From the NCBI GenBank assembly GCA_965230005.1, contig OZ245934.1:2356001-2420000 (forward strand): 64,000 nucleotides of DNA. The letters are read 5' to 3'. Origin of the DNA: SZUA-309 sp965230005 (GTDB lineage: Bacteria; Pseudomonadota; Gammaproteobacteria; Pseudomonadales; Azotimanducaceae). A program made the position numbers and the translations under genes. The first letter of the stretch is position 1; each line of letters opens with the position of its first letter. Shown here piece by piece: positions 35,774-44,738 of this stretch. The notes under the pieces are model-generated. The model did no database searches, was not told the origin of the DNA, and saw nothing but the letters and a program-made list of their open reading frames with translations.

Positions 35774-36220
35774 GCGGCAGCAACATCACCCCGCGCCATA
35801 GCGGGCACATTGCTGTGAGCACAAACCTACGGGCCACCCAACGACCAAAATCAGGGCTGCGCCATGCATCATGTTGGATCAGGCACGCTGTTTGCTTCCA
35901 GTATCGGGACGCATCACCACTGTCCGCCCGTCAAGGGCTAAGTGCTTGAAAAGACATGAGGATGGGGTGATCTGGGGGAACGCCTGTGCACTTATTTGGT
36001 GCGATTCGTTCTGCCTGTGGTTTATGTGCCTCATTTTGGGGCGTGCTATTCTCGCGACAGCTTGTGGCCGAGCGGGATACCCGGGTAATCCCACAGCTGT
36101 CAAAAAGTGAACGGCTCGACGCTCAGGACTGGTTAAGGAGACATCCCCACCGGTCAGGACACCTGCCGAATAACCAGGCCTGGGCCTGACAATTGATCCT
36201 CGATGGGAGACAACAAGTAT
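35774..36220. other. 447-base leader and promoter region of the glutamine synthetase gene
   Basis: No gene is seen here. The stretch is A/T-richer than its flanks and contains an NtrC-like site at 35987-36003 and a weaker similar sequence at 35865-35881. A GGGAGA ribosome site lies just before the glnII start. I could not identify a convincing sigma-54 -24/-12 pair by eye. Confidence 0.5.
35987..36003. promoter_or_regulatory. NtrC-like enhancer site upstream of glutamine synthetase
   Basis: TGCACTTATTTGGTGCG matches the enteric NtrC consensus TGCAC-N5-TGGTGC(A) except for the last base. It sits about 220 bases upstream of a glutamine synthetase gene, where such an enhancer would be expected. 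A second, poorer match (TGCATCATGTTGGATCA) is at 35865-35881. Confidence 0.6.
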
Positions 36221-37231
36221 ATGAAGAGCAAACTGGAGTACATCTGGCTCGACGGGTACAAGCCGACCCAAAGTCTGCGCAGTAAGACCATGATCCGCTC
36301 GGATTTCGGCGGCACCCTGGAAGAGTGCCCCATGTGGAGCTTCGACGGCAGCTCCACTCTGCAGGCCGAGGGTAACGCCTCAGACTGTCTGCTGAAGCCG
36401 GTCGCAATCATTCCTGATCCGGGCCGCGTCAACGGTTACCTGGTGATGACCGAAGTCCTGAACGCGGACGGCACGCCGCACGAGTCCAACGGCCGCGCCA
36501 CGATCGACGACGATGACGACGATTTCTGGTTCGGCTTCGAGCAGGAATACTTTCTCTGGGATCCGGAAACCAACCTGCCGCCGGGATTCCCCGCAGGCGG
36601 TTATCCGCCTCCGCAGGGCCCCTACTATTGCTCGGTTGGCGCCCGCAACGCGTATTGCCGGGAACTGATCGACGAGCATCTCGACCTCTGCCTCGAGGCT
36701 GGTCTCAACGTCGAGGGCATCAACGCCGAGGTTGCCGCCGGTCAGTGGGAGTTCCAGGTGTTTGCCAAGAGCGCACCGCGCGCCGGTGACGAAATCTGGC
36801 TCGCCCGCTACCTCCTGGAGCGCACGGCAGAGAAGTACGACCTCGCCGTCGACTGGCATCCGAAGCCCCTCGGCGACACCGACTGGAACGGTTCGGGCAT
36901 GCACGCCAACTTCTCCAACGGCGCCATGCGCGACGCAGGCGAAGAAGGTGTGTTCACGAAGATCTGTGAAGAATTCGCCAAGCACATTCCCGAGTGCATC
37001 AGCGTTTACGGCGCCCACAACGAGCAGCGCCTGACGGGACTGCACGAAACCCAGTCCATCGACCAGTACAGCTACGGTGTCTCCGACCGTGGCGCGTCGA
37101 TCCGGATCCCGATTGGCACGGTCGAAGACGGCTGGAAAGGCCGTCTGGAAGATCGCCGTCCGGCCTCCAACGCGGATCCGTACAAAGTGGCGGCAGTGAT
37201 CGTGAAGGTCACCAAGGCGGCGCTCGCCTGA
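36221..37231 (+). CDS. glnII: Glutamine synthetase type II (eukaryote-like)
   Basis: This 336-residue enzyme makes glutamine from glutamate, ammonia and ATP. It is the short type II form, not the roughly 470-residue GlnA: the N-terminus reads KLEYIWLDGYKPTQSLRSKT, then WSFDGSSTLQA, FGFEQEYFLW and NGSGMHANFS. These match plant, animal and rhizobial GSII. It lacks the C-terminal adenylylation segment of GlnA, so control is probably transcriptional. ATG at 36221 follows GGGAGA and fits family starts; an ATG at 36203 would add six residues. A strong terminator follows. Confidence 0.95.
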   Translation: MKSKLEYIWLDGYKPTQSLRSKTMIRSDFGGTLEECPMWSFDGSSTLQAEGNASDCLLKPVAIIPDPGRVNGYLVMTEVLNADGTPHESNGRATIDDDDDDFWFGFEQEYFLWDPETNLPPGFPAGGYPPPQGPYYCSVGARNAYCRELIDEHLDLCLEAGLNVEGINAEVAAGQWEFQVFAKSAPRAGDEIWLARYLLERTAEKYDLAVDWHPKPLGDTDWNGSGMHANFSNGAMRDAGEEGVFTKICEEFAKHIPECISVYGAHNEQRLTGLHETQSIDQYSYGVSDRGASIRIPIGTVEDGWKGRLEDRRPASNADPYKVAAVIVKVTKAALA

Positions 37232-37258
37232 TCCGACGCTCTAAGCGTTAGTCGCTTG

Positions 37259-37290
37259 GCCGGGATGGCATGCCATCCCGGCTTTCTTTT
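37259..37290 (+). terminator. Rho-independent terminator after glnII
   Basis: A perfect palindrome (GCCGGGATGGCA and its complement, 12-base arms) at 37259-37282 is followed by TTTCTTTT. It begins 27 bases after the glnII stop. Confidence 0.9.
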
Positions 37291-37315
37291 GGCGGCGCCC
37301 TTCTTCGCGCCTGTG

Positions 37316-37350
37316 CTTCCGCCCTTACTTCCGCCCTTACTTCCGCCTTC
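37316..37350. repeat. 12-base tandem repeat, nearly three copies
   Basis: CTTCCGCCCTTA occurs twice in tandem at 37316 and 37328, with a third imperfect copy from 37340. It lies between the glnII terminator and the convergent kinase gene and looks like a slippage repeat. Confidence 0.7.
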
Positions 37351-37405
37351 CCTCAGACTGTCCTTCCACCGGTCGTTCAGATCGCATGCTCGTGCAACGG
37401 GCCCT

Positions 37406-38377
37406 TCAACGGCGGCGTTCCCGCACCAGGTCGTCAAACCAGTCTTCCTGCAGCGTACGAATGAACTCCGTCACATCGGGACGCTCCGCCGGGGACTTCC
37501 GCAAGCACTTCATCGCCAGGTCTTCGAGCAGGCGGGGTACCGGGAATCGGGTGAGGCTTGATGGGGCTGCCGGCACCTGCGTCTTAACGGCTTCCAGCAC
37601 CTCGTGGGCGTACACGGCCTCGAAAGGCACACGCCCGGCCAGCACCTCGTAGAGCACGACGCCCAGACTGTAAATGTCCGCGGCGAAGGAGATGTCAGCT
37701 TCCTTCGAAATCTGCTCCGGTGCCATGTAGCAGAGCGTGCCCTGCAGCTTCTGATGACCGGTCATCGAGGGCTCGGAATCAACGGCAGTCCGCGCCTGCT
37801 CGGGCTCCTCCGGCGCAGAGCCATCCCGGTTCCAGACTTTGGCGAAACCCCAATCCAGCAACAGCACTTCGCCGTAGGGACCCACGAGGATGTTCTCCGG
37901 TTTGATGTCGCGGTGGACCACGCCGTGTTCGTGCGCGTTCTGTACCGCATTGGCGACCTGTTCCAGCACCTCGATGAGCTGACTCAGATCGTAGCGCTCG
38001 CGGTAGTTGAGCACCTCACGTAGCGTGTAGCCGTGCACGAGTTTCATGGTGAAGTAGGTGTTGCCGTGACCGTCTCGCCCGAGCTCGTAGGTCGGTATGG
38101 TGTTGGGATGCTGCAGCATGGCTGAGACTCGAGCCTCACGAAGCAGCCGACGCTCCTCAATGGGATCGCCTCTGAGCTCGGGGCGCAGCACCTTATAGGC
38201 CACCACACGCCCGAGGTGCATATCCATGCACGACTGGATCAGGGATTTACCACCTTTGGCGATGGTCGCGATGATCCGGTAGCGGGTCTTCGGATTCAGC
38301 ACCTCGGGCAAGGGGCGATCCGTATCCTCCAGATAAATCTTGCTGGCGGTGTCCTTGGGTTGCTGAAATGTTGGCAC
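37406..38377 (-). CDS. Hanks-type serine/threonine protein kinase
   Basis: This 323-residue cytoplasmic kinase has no membrane segment. The ATP lysine is K62 (VVAYKVLRPEL), the catalytic loop HRDIKPEN is at 155-162 (D157), the magnesium loop is DWG at 175-177 instead of DFG, and APEQ follows with SLGVVLYEVLAG. The glycine-rich loop is degenerate: IAKGGKSLIQ near residue 40 instead of GxGxxG. GTG at 38377 has GAGGT six bases upstream and starts a sensible N-terminus; the longer frame to 38647 is unlikely coding. Targets are unknown. It is convergent with glnII and divergent from an SDR gene. Confidence 0.9.
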   Translation of the reverse strand: MPTFQQPKDTASKIYLEDTDRPLPEVLNPKTRYRIIATIAKGGKSLIQSCMDMHLGRVVAYKVLRPELRGDPIEERRLLREARVSAMLQHPNTIPTYELGRDGHGNTYFTMKLVHGYTLREVLNYRERYDLSQLIEVLEQVANAVQNAHEHGVVHRDIKPENILVGPYGEVLLLDWGFAKVWNRDGSAPEEPEQARTAVDSEPSMTGHQKLQGTLCYMAPEQISKEADISFAADIYSLGVVLYEVLAGRVPFEAVYAHEVLEAVKTQVPAAPSSLTRFPVPRLLEDLAMKCLRKSPAERPDVTEFIRTLQEDWFDDLVRERRR

Positions 38378-38581
38378 AGCAGACCTCGCTCTCGGGGTGG
38401 GCCAGTGTAGCCACAATCGCCGGTGACCATCGAGTACGGAAAAACGCCAGGCACGGAGCGCTGAACTGCCATGCCCGCCCGCGCAAGGGTCCAAAGCCGG
38501 GCAAGGGCGGCCTTGTTTTCCCTGAGAGCGACCGTAGACTGCTCGGTCTGCAAAAACACAGGCTCTTGAAAGGAGATATCC

Positions 38582-39460
38582 ATGGGAATGTTGGACGGTA
38601 AAGTCGCGCTGGTGACCGGCGCAGGCGGCGGTCTCGGCCGGGCACATGCAATGCTGCTCGCCAAAGAAGGCGCTTCAGTCGTAGTAAACGATCTCGGTGG
38701 TTCCCGGGACGGTACCGGCGCCGGCGCATCCATGGCCGACGGTGTCGTTGACGAAATCAAAGCGGCCGGTGGTAACGCCGTGGCCCACTACGGTTCTGTC
38801 ACGAACCCGGCCGACGCCAAGGGTATGGTTCAGACAGCCATCGACAGCTTCGGCAAGCTCGACATCCTGATCGCCAATGCCGGCATTCTCCGCGACAAGT
38901 CTTTCAAGAAGATGGAAGACGACATGTGGGACATCGTCGTGGAAGTGCACCTGAAGGGCACCTACCTGACCACCAAAGCCGCCTTCGACCACATGCTCGA
39001 GCGCGGTGAAGGCGGACGCATCATCGTCACGAGTTCCACGTCCGGCCTCCTCGGCAACTTCGGCCAGACCAACTATGGCGCGGCCAAGGCCGGAATCGCC
39101 GGTTTCGCCCGCTGCCTGTGGCTCGAAGGTGCCAAGTACGGCATCACCGTCAATACGCTGGCACCCACGGCCATGTCCCGCATGACCGAAGACATCCTGC
39201 CGGAAGGCGTTCAGGATCAGTTCCCGCCGGAATCTGTCTCCCCCGCCATCGTCTGGCTCTGCACCGACGACGCCAAAGACATCTCCGGCCGCCAGTGGCT
39301 CATCGCCGGCAACAGCGTGCAGCTGCTCTCCTGGCAGACCACACCCATTGCCAGCCGTGACATCTCCGAAGGTCCCTGGGACGTGGAAGAGATCGGCGAG
39401 AAAATCCTGGCATCCAAGGACGAGTGGCCGCCCATCAACCCGCTGCGCGGTTTCTCCTGA
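38582..39460 (+). CDS. SDR dehydrogenase, MFE-2/3-hydroxyacyl-CoA type
   Basis: This 292-residue short-chain dehydrogenase has the cofactor loop TGAGGGLGRAHA at 13-24, NDLGG, NAGILRDKSFKKM, a catalytic serine in TSSTSGLLGNFGQ and YGAAK. This pattern (LRDKSFKKM, GNFGQTNYGAAK) is the hydroxyacyl-CoA dehydrogenase domain of peroxisomal-type multifunctional enzyme 2 and steroid 17-beta-dehydrogenase 4. It probably oxidises a 3-hydroxyacyl-CoA in a side-chain or steroid degradation route. The ribosome site AAGGAGATAT is excellent. A paralogue lies at 58183. Confidence 0.9.
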   Translation: MGMLDGKVALVTGAGGGLGRAHAMLLAKEGASVVVNDLGGSRDGTGAGASMADGVVDEIKAAGGNAVAHYGSVTNPADAKGMVQTAIDSFGKLDILIANAGILRDKSFKKMEDDMWDIVVEVHLKGTYLTTKAAFDHMLERGEGGRIIVTSSTSGLLGNFGQTNYGAAKAGIAGFARCLWLEGAKYGITVNTLAPTAMSRMTEDILPEGVQDQFPPESVSPAIVWLCTDDAKDISGRQWLIAGNSVQLLSWQTTPIASRDISEGPWDVEEIGEKILASKDEWPPINPLRGFS

Positions 39461-39648
39461 GCCGACCCGGAAACGCTTCCGGGAGCCGGGGCAGCTGCAG
39501 GCACCCTGGCCTCCGGAGGCACCAACCCTGCGCACGTCGTCCACCCTCAGGGGCGGCCCGCCCTCGGCTCACGCCATCCCCCTGACCCCAAGCGCCTGTC
39601 CTGCGGGCCCCAAACGCCGGGCACTGTTAACCATTAGATGGCAGATAG

Positions 39649-40254
39649 ATGGCAGACAGCAGCGACATCCGCTTTTCACCCGCCGCCGAACGGAACTGGC
39701 AGCACATCCTAAAGGTGCTTCAGGGCGCACTCCCCGCCCAAGGAACCGTTCTCGAGATTGCCAGCGGCAGCGGTCAACATGTCTGCCACTTTGCAGCCGC
39801 CCTGCCGGCTCTTCGCTGGCAGCCATCCGATCCGGCGGAGGATGCCCGCCGCTCGATCAGCGCCTTGACCGCCAAACGCGGCCTCGACAACGTCCGCCCA
39901 CCCCTCGATCTGAACGTCCTCGAACCCTGGCCAGAGCTCGAAGTGGACGCGATCATCGCCGCAAATCTGCTCCACATCTCGCCGCCGGAAACGCTCCCTG
40001 CCCTGATGCGGGGCACCGCCGGTTGCCTGGTCACGGGCGGCGTGCTGCACCTCTATGGGCCCTTCAAAGTCGACGGCGCCTTCACCTCTGAAGGCAATGC
40101 CACTTTCGATGGCTCCCTGAAGAAGCTCGATCCCGCCTGGGGTCTGCGGGACCGTGAAGTGGTCATCTCGACAGCCGAGGAACAGGGCCTGCACCTCAGC
40201 AACATCGTGCCCATGCCGGCCAACAACTTCTCCCTCCTGTTTCGCCGCACCTGA
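39649..40254 (+). CDS. DUF938 family, SAM-methyltransferase-like protein
   Basis: This 201-residue protein has the class I methyltransferase motif I VLEIASGSGQH near residue 34, an acidic end to strand 2 (WQPSDP) and a motif-IV-like segment (DAIIAANLLHISP). It matches DUF938, found across proteobacteria, with no established substrate. No strong ribosome site is visible, but the N-terminus (RFSPAAERNWQHIL) matches the family. It stands alone between an SDR and an acyl-CoA dehydrogenase. Confidence 0.85.
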   Translation: MADSSDIRFSPAAERNWQHILKVLQGALPAQGTVLEIASGSGQHVCHFAAALPALRWQPSDPAEDARRSISALTAKRGLDNVRPPLDLNVLEPWPELEVDAIIAANLLHISPPETLPALMRGTAGCLVTGGVLHLYGPFKVDGAFTSEGNATFDGSLKKLDPAWGLRDREVVISTAEEQGLHLSNIVPMPANNFSLLFRRT

Positions 40255-40292
40255 TCCCCCTCGAGTTGCAGTCGGCCCCTGGAGTCGCTACG

Positions 40293-40316
40293 CTTATTGA
40301 CTATTTCGTCAATAAG
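40293..40316. promoter_or_regulatory. Perfect inverted repeat, probable TetR operator
   Basis: CTTATTGAC and GTCAATAAG form 9-base arms around TATTTC, ending 11 bases before the acyl-CoA dehydrogenase start. A TetR gene is second in that operon, so autoregulation is the natural reading. Confidence 0.7.
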
Positions 40317-40327
40317 GGTTGGGGGCG

Positions 40328-41527
40328 ATGACGGACCTGAACAGCTTCCGGGCTGAAACGCGCGACTGGCTGGCAGACAACTGCCCGCCTTCCATGCGAA
40401 CCCGCATGGTCCCTGGAGAGCAGGTCAACGGCGGCAGCAAGCGCCGCGGCGGCAATTCGGAAGCCTACCTGTGGCTCGAACGCATGGCCGAGCGTGGCTG
40501 GACCGTCCCCACCTGGCCCGTTGCTTATGGCGGTGGTGGCCTCGACAAGGACCGCTTCCTGGTTCTCCTCGAAGAACTGCAGCGCATCAATGCACGGCCG
40601 CCCCTCGGCGGTATGGGCGTGACCATGATCGGCCCGACGCTCCTCGAGTACGGGAGCGAGGAACAGAAACTCCGCCATCTGCCGAAAATCGCCCGGGGCG
40701 ACGTCGCCTGGTGCCAGGGCTACAGCGAGCCCGGAGCCGGTTCCGATCTGGCCAGTCTGAAAACCCGGGCGGAAGACAAAGGCGACTTCTATCTCGTCAA
40801 CGGCAGCAAAATCTGGACCTCAGGGGCTCAATACGCGGACTGGATCTTCTGCCTGGTGCGCACGGACACCAGCGCGCCGAAGCACCAGGGCATCAGCTTC
40901 CTGCTGTTCTCCATGGACGATCCCGGTGTGACCGTAAAGCCGATCGAGCTCATCAACGGTCAGTCTCCCTTCTGCCAGACTTTTTTCGACGACGTGCGCG
41001 TCCCCAAAGCCGACCTCGTCCATGAGGAGAACAAAGGCTGGACCGTCGCCAAACGCCTGCTCCAGCACGAACGTTCCGGCCTCGCCGCGCTCGCAAGCGC
41101 AGACACGGCAGGGCCCCTGGAGCGGATCCAGCCCGTCCTGGCCCTGCCGGAGCTGGCAAAACACTACGGCGCCGGTGACCGGATTGATGACCCGTCGATC
41201 CGCCAGGAACTGATCGACAACGAATTGACGAAACGCGCCTTCCTGCTTACGCAGCAGCGCGCTGTGGAGGAATCGGAGGCCAACACCCCCGGCGCGACCA
41301 CGTCGATCTTCAAGTATGTGGAAGCTGAGTACGTGAAAGCGCAGCTGGAGCTGCAGCTGAGACTCCGGGGCAGCCAGGGGCTCGGCTGGAACGGTGCCAG
41401 CTACAGCGAGGAGGAGCTCGCCATGACCCGCCTCTGGCTCGAGGCGAAGTCGATTTCCATTGCCGGGGGCTCGAACGAGATACAGCTGAACATCATCGCT
41501 AAACGGGTGCTGGGACTGCCGGACTGA
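40328..41527 (+). CDS. Acyl-CoA dehydrogenase
   Basis: This 399-residue FAD enzyme removes two hydrogens from an acyl-CoA. It has WCQGYSEPGAGSDLASL (flavin/substrate segment, core YSEPGAGSDL), IWTSGAQYADWIF, and a C-terminal AGGSNEIQLNIIAKRVLGLP. ATG at 40328 follows a G-rich ribosome site; a TTG three codons earlier is possible. The sequence resembles the short acyl-CoA dehydrogenases of alkane, terpenoid or steroid side-chain routes rather than FadE. The stop overlaps the TetR start (TGATG), and the hotdog gene follows, making a three-gene operon. Confidence 0.92.
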   Translation: MTDLNSFRAETRDWLADNCPPSMRTRMVPGEQVNGGSKRRGGNSEAYLWLERMAERGWTVPTWPVAYGGGGLDKDRFLVLLEELQRINARPPLGGMGVTMIGPTLLEYGSEEQKLRHLPKIARGDVAWCQGYSEPGAGSDLASLKTRAEDKGDFYLVNGSKIWTSGAQYADWIFCLVRTDTSAPKHQGISFLLFSMDDPGVTVKPIELINGQSPFCQTFFDDVRVPKADLVHEENKGWTVAKRLLQHERSGLAALASADTAGPLERIQPVLALPELAKHYGAGDRIDDPSIRQELIDNELTKRAFLLTQQRAVEESEANTPGATTSIFKYVEAEYVKAQLELQLRLRGSQGLGWNGASYSEEELAMTRLWLEAKSISIAGGSNEIQLNIIAKRVLGLPD

Positions 41528-42174
41528 TGGCTGACGCCAAACGCAGGCGCACGCGCCTCGACCCTGAGGCCCGCCGTGCGCAGATTCTCGATGTCACGGC
41601 GGCACTCGTGCTTCGGGACGGCCTCGCCCGGCTAACCATGGCCGACGTCGCCGCAGCGGCTGCCGTGAGCAAATCACTCATCTACGCCTACTTCGCCAAT
41701 CTCACGGAGCTGCTCGAGGCCGTATACGCGCGGGAAACGACCCTCCTGCACGAACAGCACTTCGCCGCACTCCGCGCGCCACACAGCTTCGAAGACATGG
41801 TCCGCGCGACGGCTCGCATCAGCCGTCAGGCACAGAACGAACGACAGCGGCTCGTCGAGCGGCTGGGCGCGGAACCATCGTTAAAGGACAGGCTCGCCGA
41901 AGCGGAGAAGAAAAACCGCCGCGGGGTCGTGCACTTTCTGACCGGGGAGATCACCAACCACTATCAGATCCCCCGGCCACTGGCGGAAGTCGCCACCCGT
42001 CTGGCACTCCGCTTCGAACCGGAACGTGAGCCGTCCGCCGCGGAAGCGGCACAGCTGGACGAGGTCTGGGGCGCCATGATCGTCGGCGCCATGAACGAGC
42101 TCGAGCGGCGCTACGGCAGCATCGGGCCAGAGCATGCAACAGGGAAGAAAACCGGGAGAGAGCAGACATCATGA
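41527..42174 (+). CDS. TetR-family transcriptional regulator
   Basis: This 215-residue repressor has an N-terminal helix-turn-helix (RAQILDVTAALVLRDG, then MADVAAAAAVSKSLIYAYFANL) and an all-helical ligand domain. It shares a base with the acyl-CoA dehydrogenase stop and overlaps the next gene by four bases (ATGA). The palindrome at 40293-40316 ahead of the operon is its probable operator. The ligand may be an acyl-CoA related to the dehydrogenase substrate; this is inference. Confidence 0.9.
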   Translation: MADAKRRRTRLDPEARRAQILDVTAALVLRDGLARLTMADVAAAAAVSKSLIYAYFANLTELLEAVYARETTLLHEQHFAALRAPHSFEDMVRATARISRQAQNERQRLVERLGAEPSLKDRLAEAEKKNRRGVVHFLTGEITNHYQIPRPLAEVATRLALRFEPEREPSAAEAAQLDEVWGAMIVGAMNELERRYGSIGPEHATGKKTGREQTS

Positions 42175-43025
42175 CCGATCCGATCAGAGGGCCCCTCTGG
42201 GCAGCCCGAAACTGGTCCGCAGATGCGGGCGCCGGCAGCATCCACGACGATGATACGGCGGAGGAGCTGGGCTTCCGCGGCGGCACCGTCGCGGGCGACG
42301 TGCACATGAATCAGTTTCCGCCGGTGCTCGTGCAGATCTTCGGCGAGCGCTGGTTCGAGGCCGGCAATCTGTCGCTGAGCTTCAAAAACGCCACTGTCGA
42401 CCGCGAAAAGGTTCAGGTTTTCGCAGAACCCCTGGCGGAAGGGACCACGCAGACGAAGGTCTGGATGGAACGGGCAGACGGCATGCTGGTGTCGAGCGGC
42501 ACGGCCGCCGTGGGGGATCACAGCCGGTCAGAGCTGCGCCGCAAGGATCTGCGCGCCTGCGATCCCTCGGAACTGAGAATTCTCAACCGGGTGGAACCCG
42601 GTATGTCGCTTGGCGAGTACGACGTGCTTGCGAGTCCGGACAAACAGTTCGAGCGCTACGATCAGGGTCTGATCAGCGATCCACTGCCCTGGTACCGCGA
42701 AGCGTCTCCCTGGGGTGAGGTGGTCGCCGCCCCCTGCACCATCATCCAGTACCTCTGGGGCTATCCGATCAAGACCCTCGATCCCTACATCGAGGGCTCC
42801 GTCGGGCTCTTCGGCGCCATCGAGATCGGCTATACGAACGGCCCCTTTCTGCTCAATCGTAACTACCACCTGAAGAGCGAGGTGATCTGCGTGGGTCAGA
42901 GTCCCCAAACAGAGTATGTGTGGTACGAAACGCAGGCCTTCAACGAGGCAGGGGATCTGGTGGCGACCATGCGCATGCAGGGACGCTCGATGAAAGCGTC
43001 ATCGCCGGCCTATGCAGAGGACTGA
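42171..43025 (+). CDS. MaoC/hotdog-fold hydratase-like protein
   Basis: This 284-residue protein looks like a double-hotdog MaoC-type protein: GFRGGTVAGDVHMNQF near residue 35 corresponds to the usual G-F-x-G-x-V-x-G hydratase segment, followed by LSLSFKNATVDREKVQVFAEPL, here only its core SLSFKNATVD. Catalytic Asp/His of true MaoC enzymes are not obvious, so hydratase activity is uncertain. It is coupled to the TetR gene by ATGA and so to the acyl-CoA dehydrogenase, which supports a role on an acyl-CoA intermediate. Confidence 0.65.
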   Translation: MTDPIRGPLWAARNWSADAGAGSIHDDDTAEELGFRGGTVAGDVHMNQFPPVLVQIFGERWFEAGNLSLSFKNATVDREKVQVFAEPLAEGTTQTKVWMERADGMLVSSGTAAVGDHSRSELRRKDLRACDPSELRILNRVEPGMSLGEYDVLASPDKQFERYDQGLISDPLPWYREASPWGEVVAAPCTIIQYLWGYPIKTLDPYIEGSVGLFGAIEIGYTNGPFLLNRNYHLKSEVICVGQSPQTEYVWYETQAFNEAGDLVATMRMQGRSMKASSPAYAED

Positions 43026-43049
43026 GCCAGGGCTCTGAGCGAGACGACG

Positions 43050-44666
43050 TTAATTCAGGTCCAGGGCCGGATACCCTTCCCGGGCCGCCTCGGCCAGGAT
43101 ACCGGCGTACCTGGGCCCGCCACCGAAATAGGCCTGATACCGGACCGTTCCCGCCTCATGGCCGGCCACGTTTGAGTTGTAGCCCGTGAACCAGCCCTGG
43201 CTGCGGCGCGCCAGCAGCTTCTCGTGCGCCTGCACGACCGTCTCGACCCAGGCCTCTTCTGCGGCGGCTTGAGCTTCCAGGCGCGTAACGCCGCGTTCGA
43301 AGGCGCGCCCGAGCAGGTCTGTCACCCAATTGACGGTGCCTTCGATCGCGCGCGGGAAGTTGGTCGAGCCGGACACACTCTGCGGTCCTGCCACCATGAG
43401 CAGATTCGGAAAGCCATGGGTGAGAATACCGAGATAGGTGCTGGGTCCGTGGCGCCACTTGTCAGCCAGCCGCTCCCCGTGCTGGCCCTGAACATCGAGC
43501 TGGTCGAAGGCGCCGGTAATGGCGTCGAAGCCTGTGGCGTAAACGATCAGATCAAGGTCGTAGTGATGGACCGACGTGTCGATGCCGGTCGGCGTCATGC
43601 GCTCGATGGGCGTTGCCGTAATGTCCACCAGCTCCACGTTGTCCCGGTTGTAGGCCTCGAAGTAGTTCGTTTCGAGCGGCAGGCGCTGCATACCGAACCC
43701 ATGATCCTTCGGGATCAATCGCTCGGCGGTCTCGGGATCATGCACCCGCCGGCGGATCCGATCGGCAATGTAGTCTGAGATCTCCCGATTCGCCGCCTCG
43801 TCCATGAAGATCTCCGGGAAATTCCCGGCCAGGATCGCGAAACCAGGCTGCTCGTAGAGCTCATCCCAGAAGGCTGTTCGCTCCTCCGCGGTCAGGGACC
43901 AGAAACCGCGCCGGTCCGGCACGTGCTCAAAACCGTTCGGTGACGCGGCGCAATTGGCAAAGATCTCATCGTAGCGGGCGCGAATGGCGGTCATTTCCTC
44001 TGCGGTGATCGGCGAGTTGTTGAGCGGCGTACTCCAGTTCGGACGCCGCTGAAACACCGTCAGAGAGTCGACTTTGTCGGCGATCTCGGCAATGACCTGA
44101 ATGCCCGTTGCACCGGTGCCGATGACGCCGACTTTTTTTCCGGCCAGGGTCACCGGATCTTCGGGCCACCAGAAGGTGTGGAAGGCTTCGCCCTCGAAAT
44201 CGTCCATCCCCGGATAGTTCGGCAGCGTCGGTACAGAAAGCACGCCGATGCCGGTGACGACGAACCGGCTCTCGAAGCGTTCGCCCTTCGCCGCTTCGAG
44301 GGACCAGCTGCGCGCCGCCTCGTCCCAGCACATGGACTCGATGCGGGTGTTGAAGCGCATGTGCCGACGCAGGTCGAAGCGGTCCGCCACGAAGTTCAGA
44401 TAACGCAGATTCTCCGGCTGAGAGGAAAAACGTTCGCGCCAGTGCCATTCCTCCAGCAGCTCCCGGGAGAAGGAATAGCCGTAGGTGTAGCTTTCCGAGT
44501 CGAAACGCGCACCGGGATAGCGATTCCGATACCAGGTGCCACCCAGATCATCGTCCGCCTCGAGCAGCACCGCGTTGAGGCCCAGATCGACCAGGCGCTT
44601 GATCTGATAGATACCGGATACCCCGGCACCCAGCACGATGACGTCGTAACGGTGGGAGTCAGCCAT
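43050..44666 (-). CDS. Flavin-containing (Baeyer-Villiger type) monooxygenase
   Basis: This 538-residue protein has an FAD motif GAGVSG near residue 13, an NADPH motif GTGATG near residue 182, and between them FEGEAFHTFWWPED. This is the F-x-G-x3-H-T-x2-W-P signature of Baeyer-Villiger monooxygenases. Such enzymes insert oxygen next to a ketone, for example in cyclic ketones or steroids. It is divergent from the PhyH operon and shares a symmetrical palindromic promoter region (44739-44769) with it, so both sides are probably controlled by the same TetR protein. Confidence 0.93.
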   Translation of the reverse strand: MADSHRYDVIVLGAGVSGIYQIKRLVDLGLNAVLLEADDDLGGTWYRNRYPGARFDSESYTYGYSFSRELLEEWHWRERFSSQPENLRYLNFVADRFDLRRHMRFNTRIESMCWDEAARSWSLEAAKGERFESRFVVTGIGVLSVPTLPNYPGMDDFEGEAFHTFWWPEDPVTLAGKKVGVIGTGATGIQVIAEIADKVDSLTVFQRRPNWSTPLNNSPITAEEMTAIRARYDEIFANCAASPNGFEHVPDRRGFWSLTAEERTAFWDELYEQPGFAILAGNFPEIFMDEAANREISDYIADRIRRRVHDPETAERLIPKDHGFGMQRLPLETNYFEAYNRDNVELVDITATPIERMTPTGIDTSVHHYDLDLIVYATGFDAITGAFDQLDVQGQHGERLADKWRHGPSTYLGILTHGFPNLLMVAGPQSVSGSTNFPRAIEGTVNWVTDLLGRAFERGVTRLEAQAAAEEAWVETVVQAHEKLLARRSQGWFTGYNSNVAGHEAGTVRYQAYFGGGPRYAGILAEAAREGYPALDLN

Positions 44667-44738
44667 AGAAGTTCAGGCACTCGTCGAAAGAGAGGCCGGA
44701 GTATAGCCCTGCAGTCGCACGGTGCGCTGCTTCGAAAA

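Noticed and set aside
36040..36200. Sigma-54 promoter for glnII
   Set aside because: No GG-N10-GC pair of good quality could be found by eye, so it is not listed even though an NtrC-like site is present.
37316..37350. 12-base repeat as a CRISPR or regulatory iteron
   Set aside because: Fewer than three copies, directly adjoining, no partner genes; simple slippage is enough.
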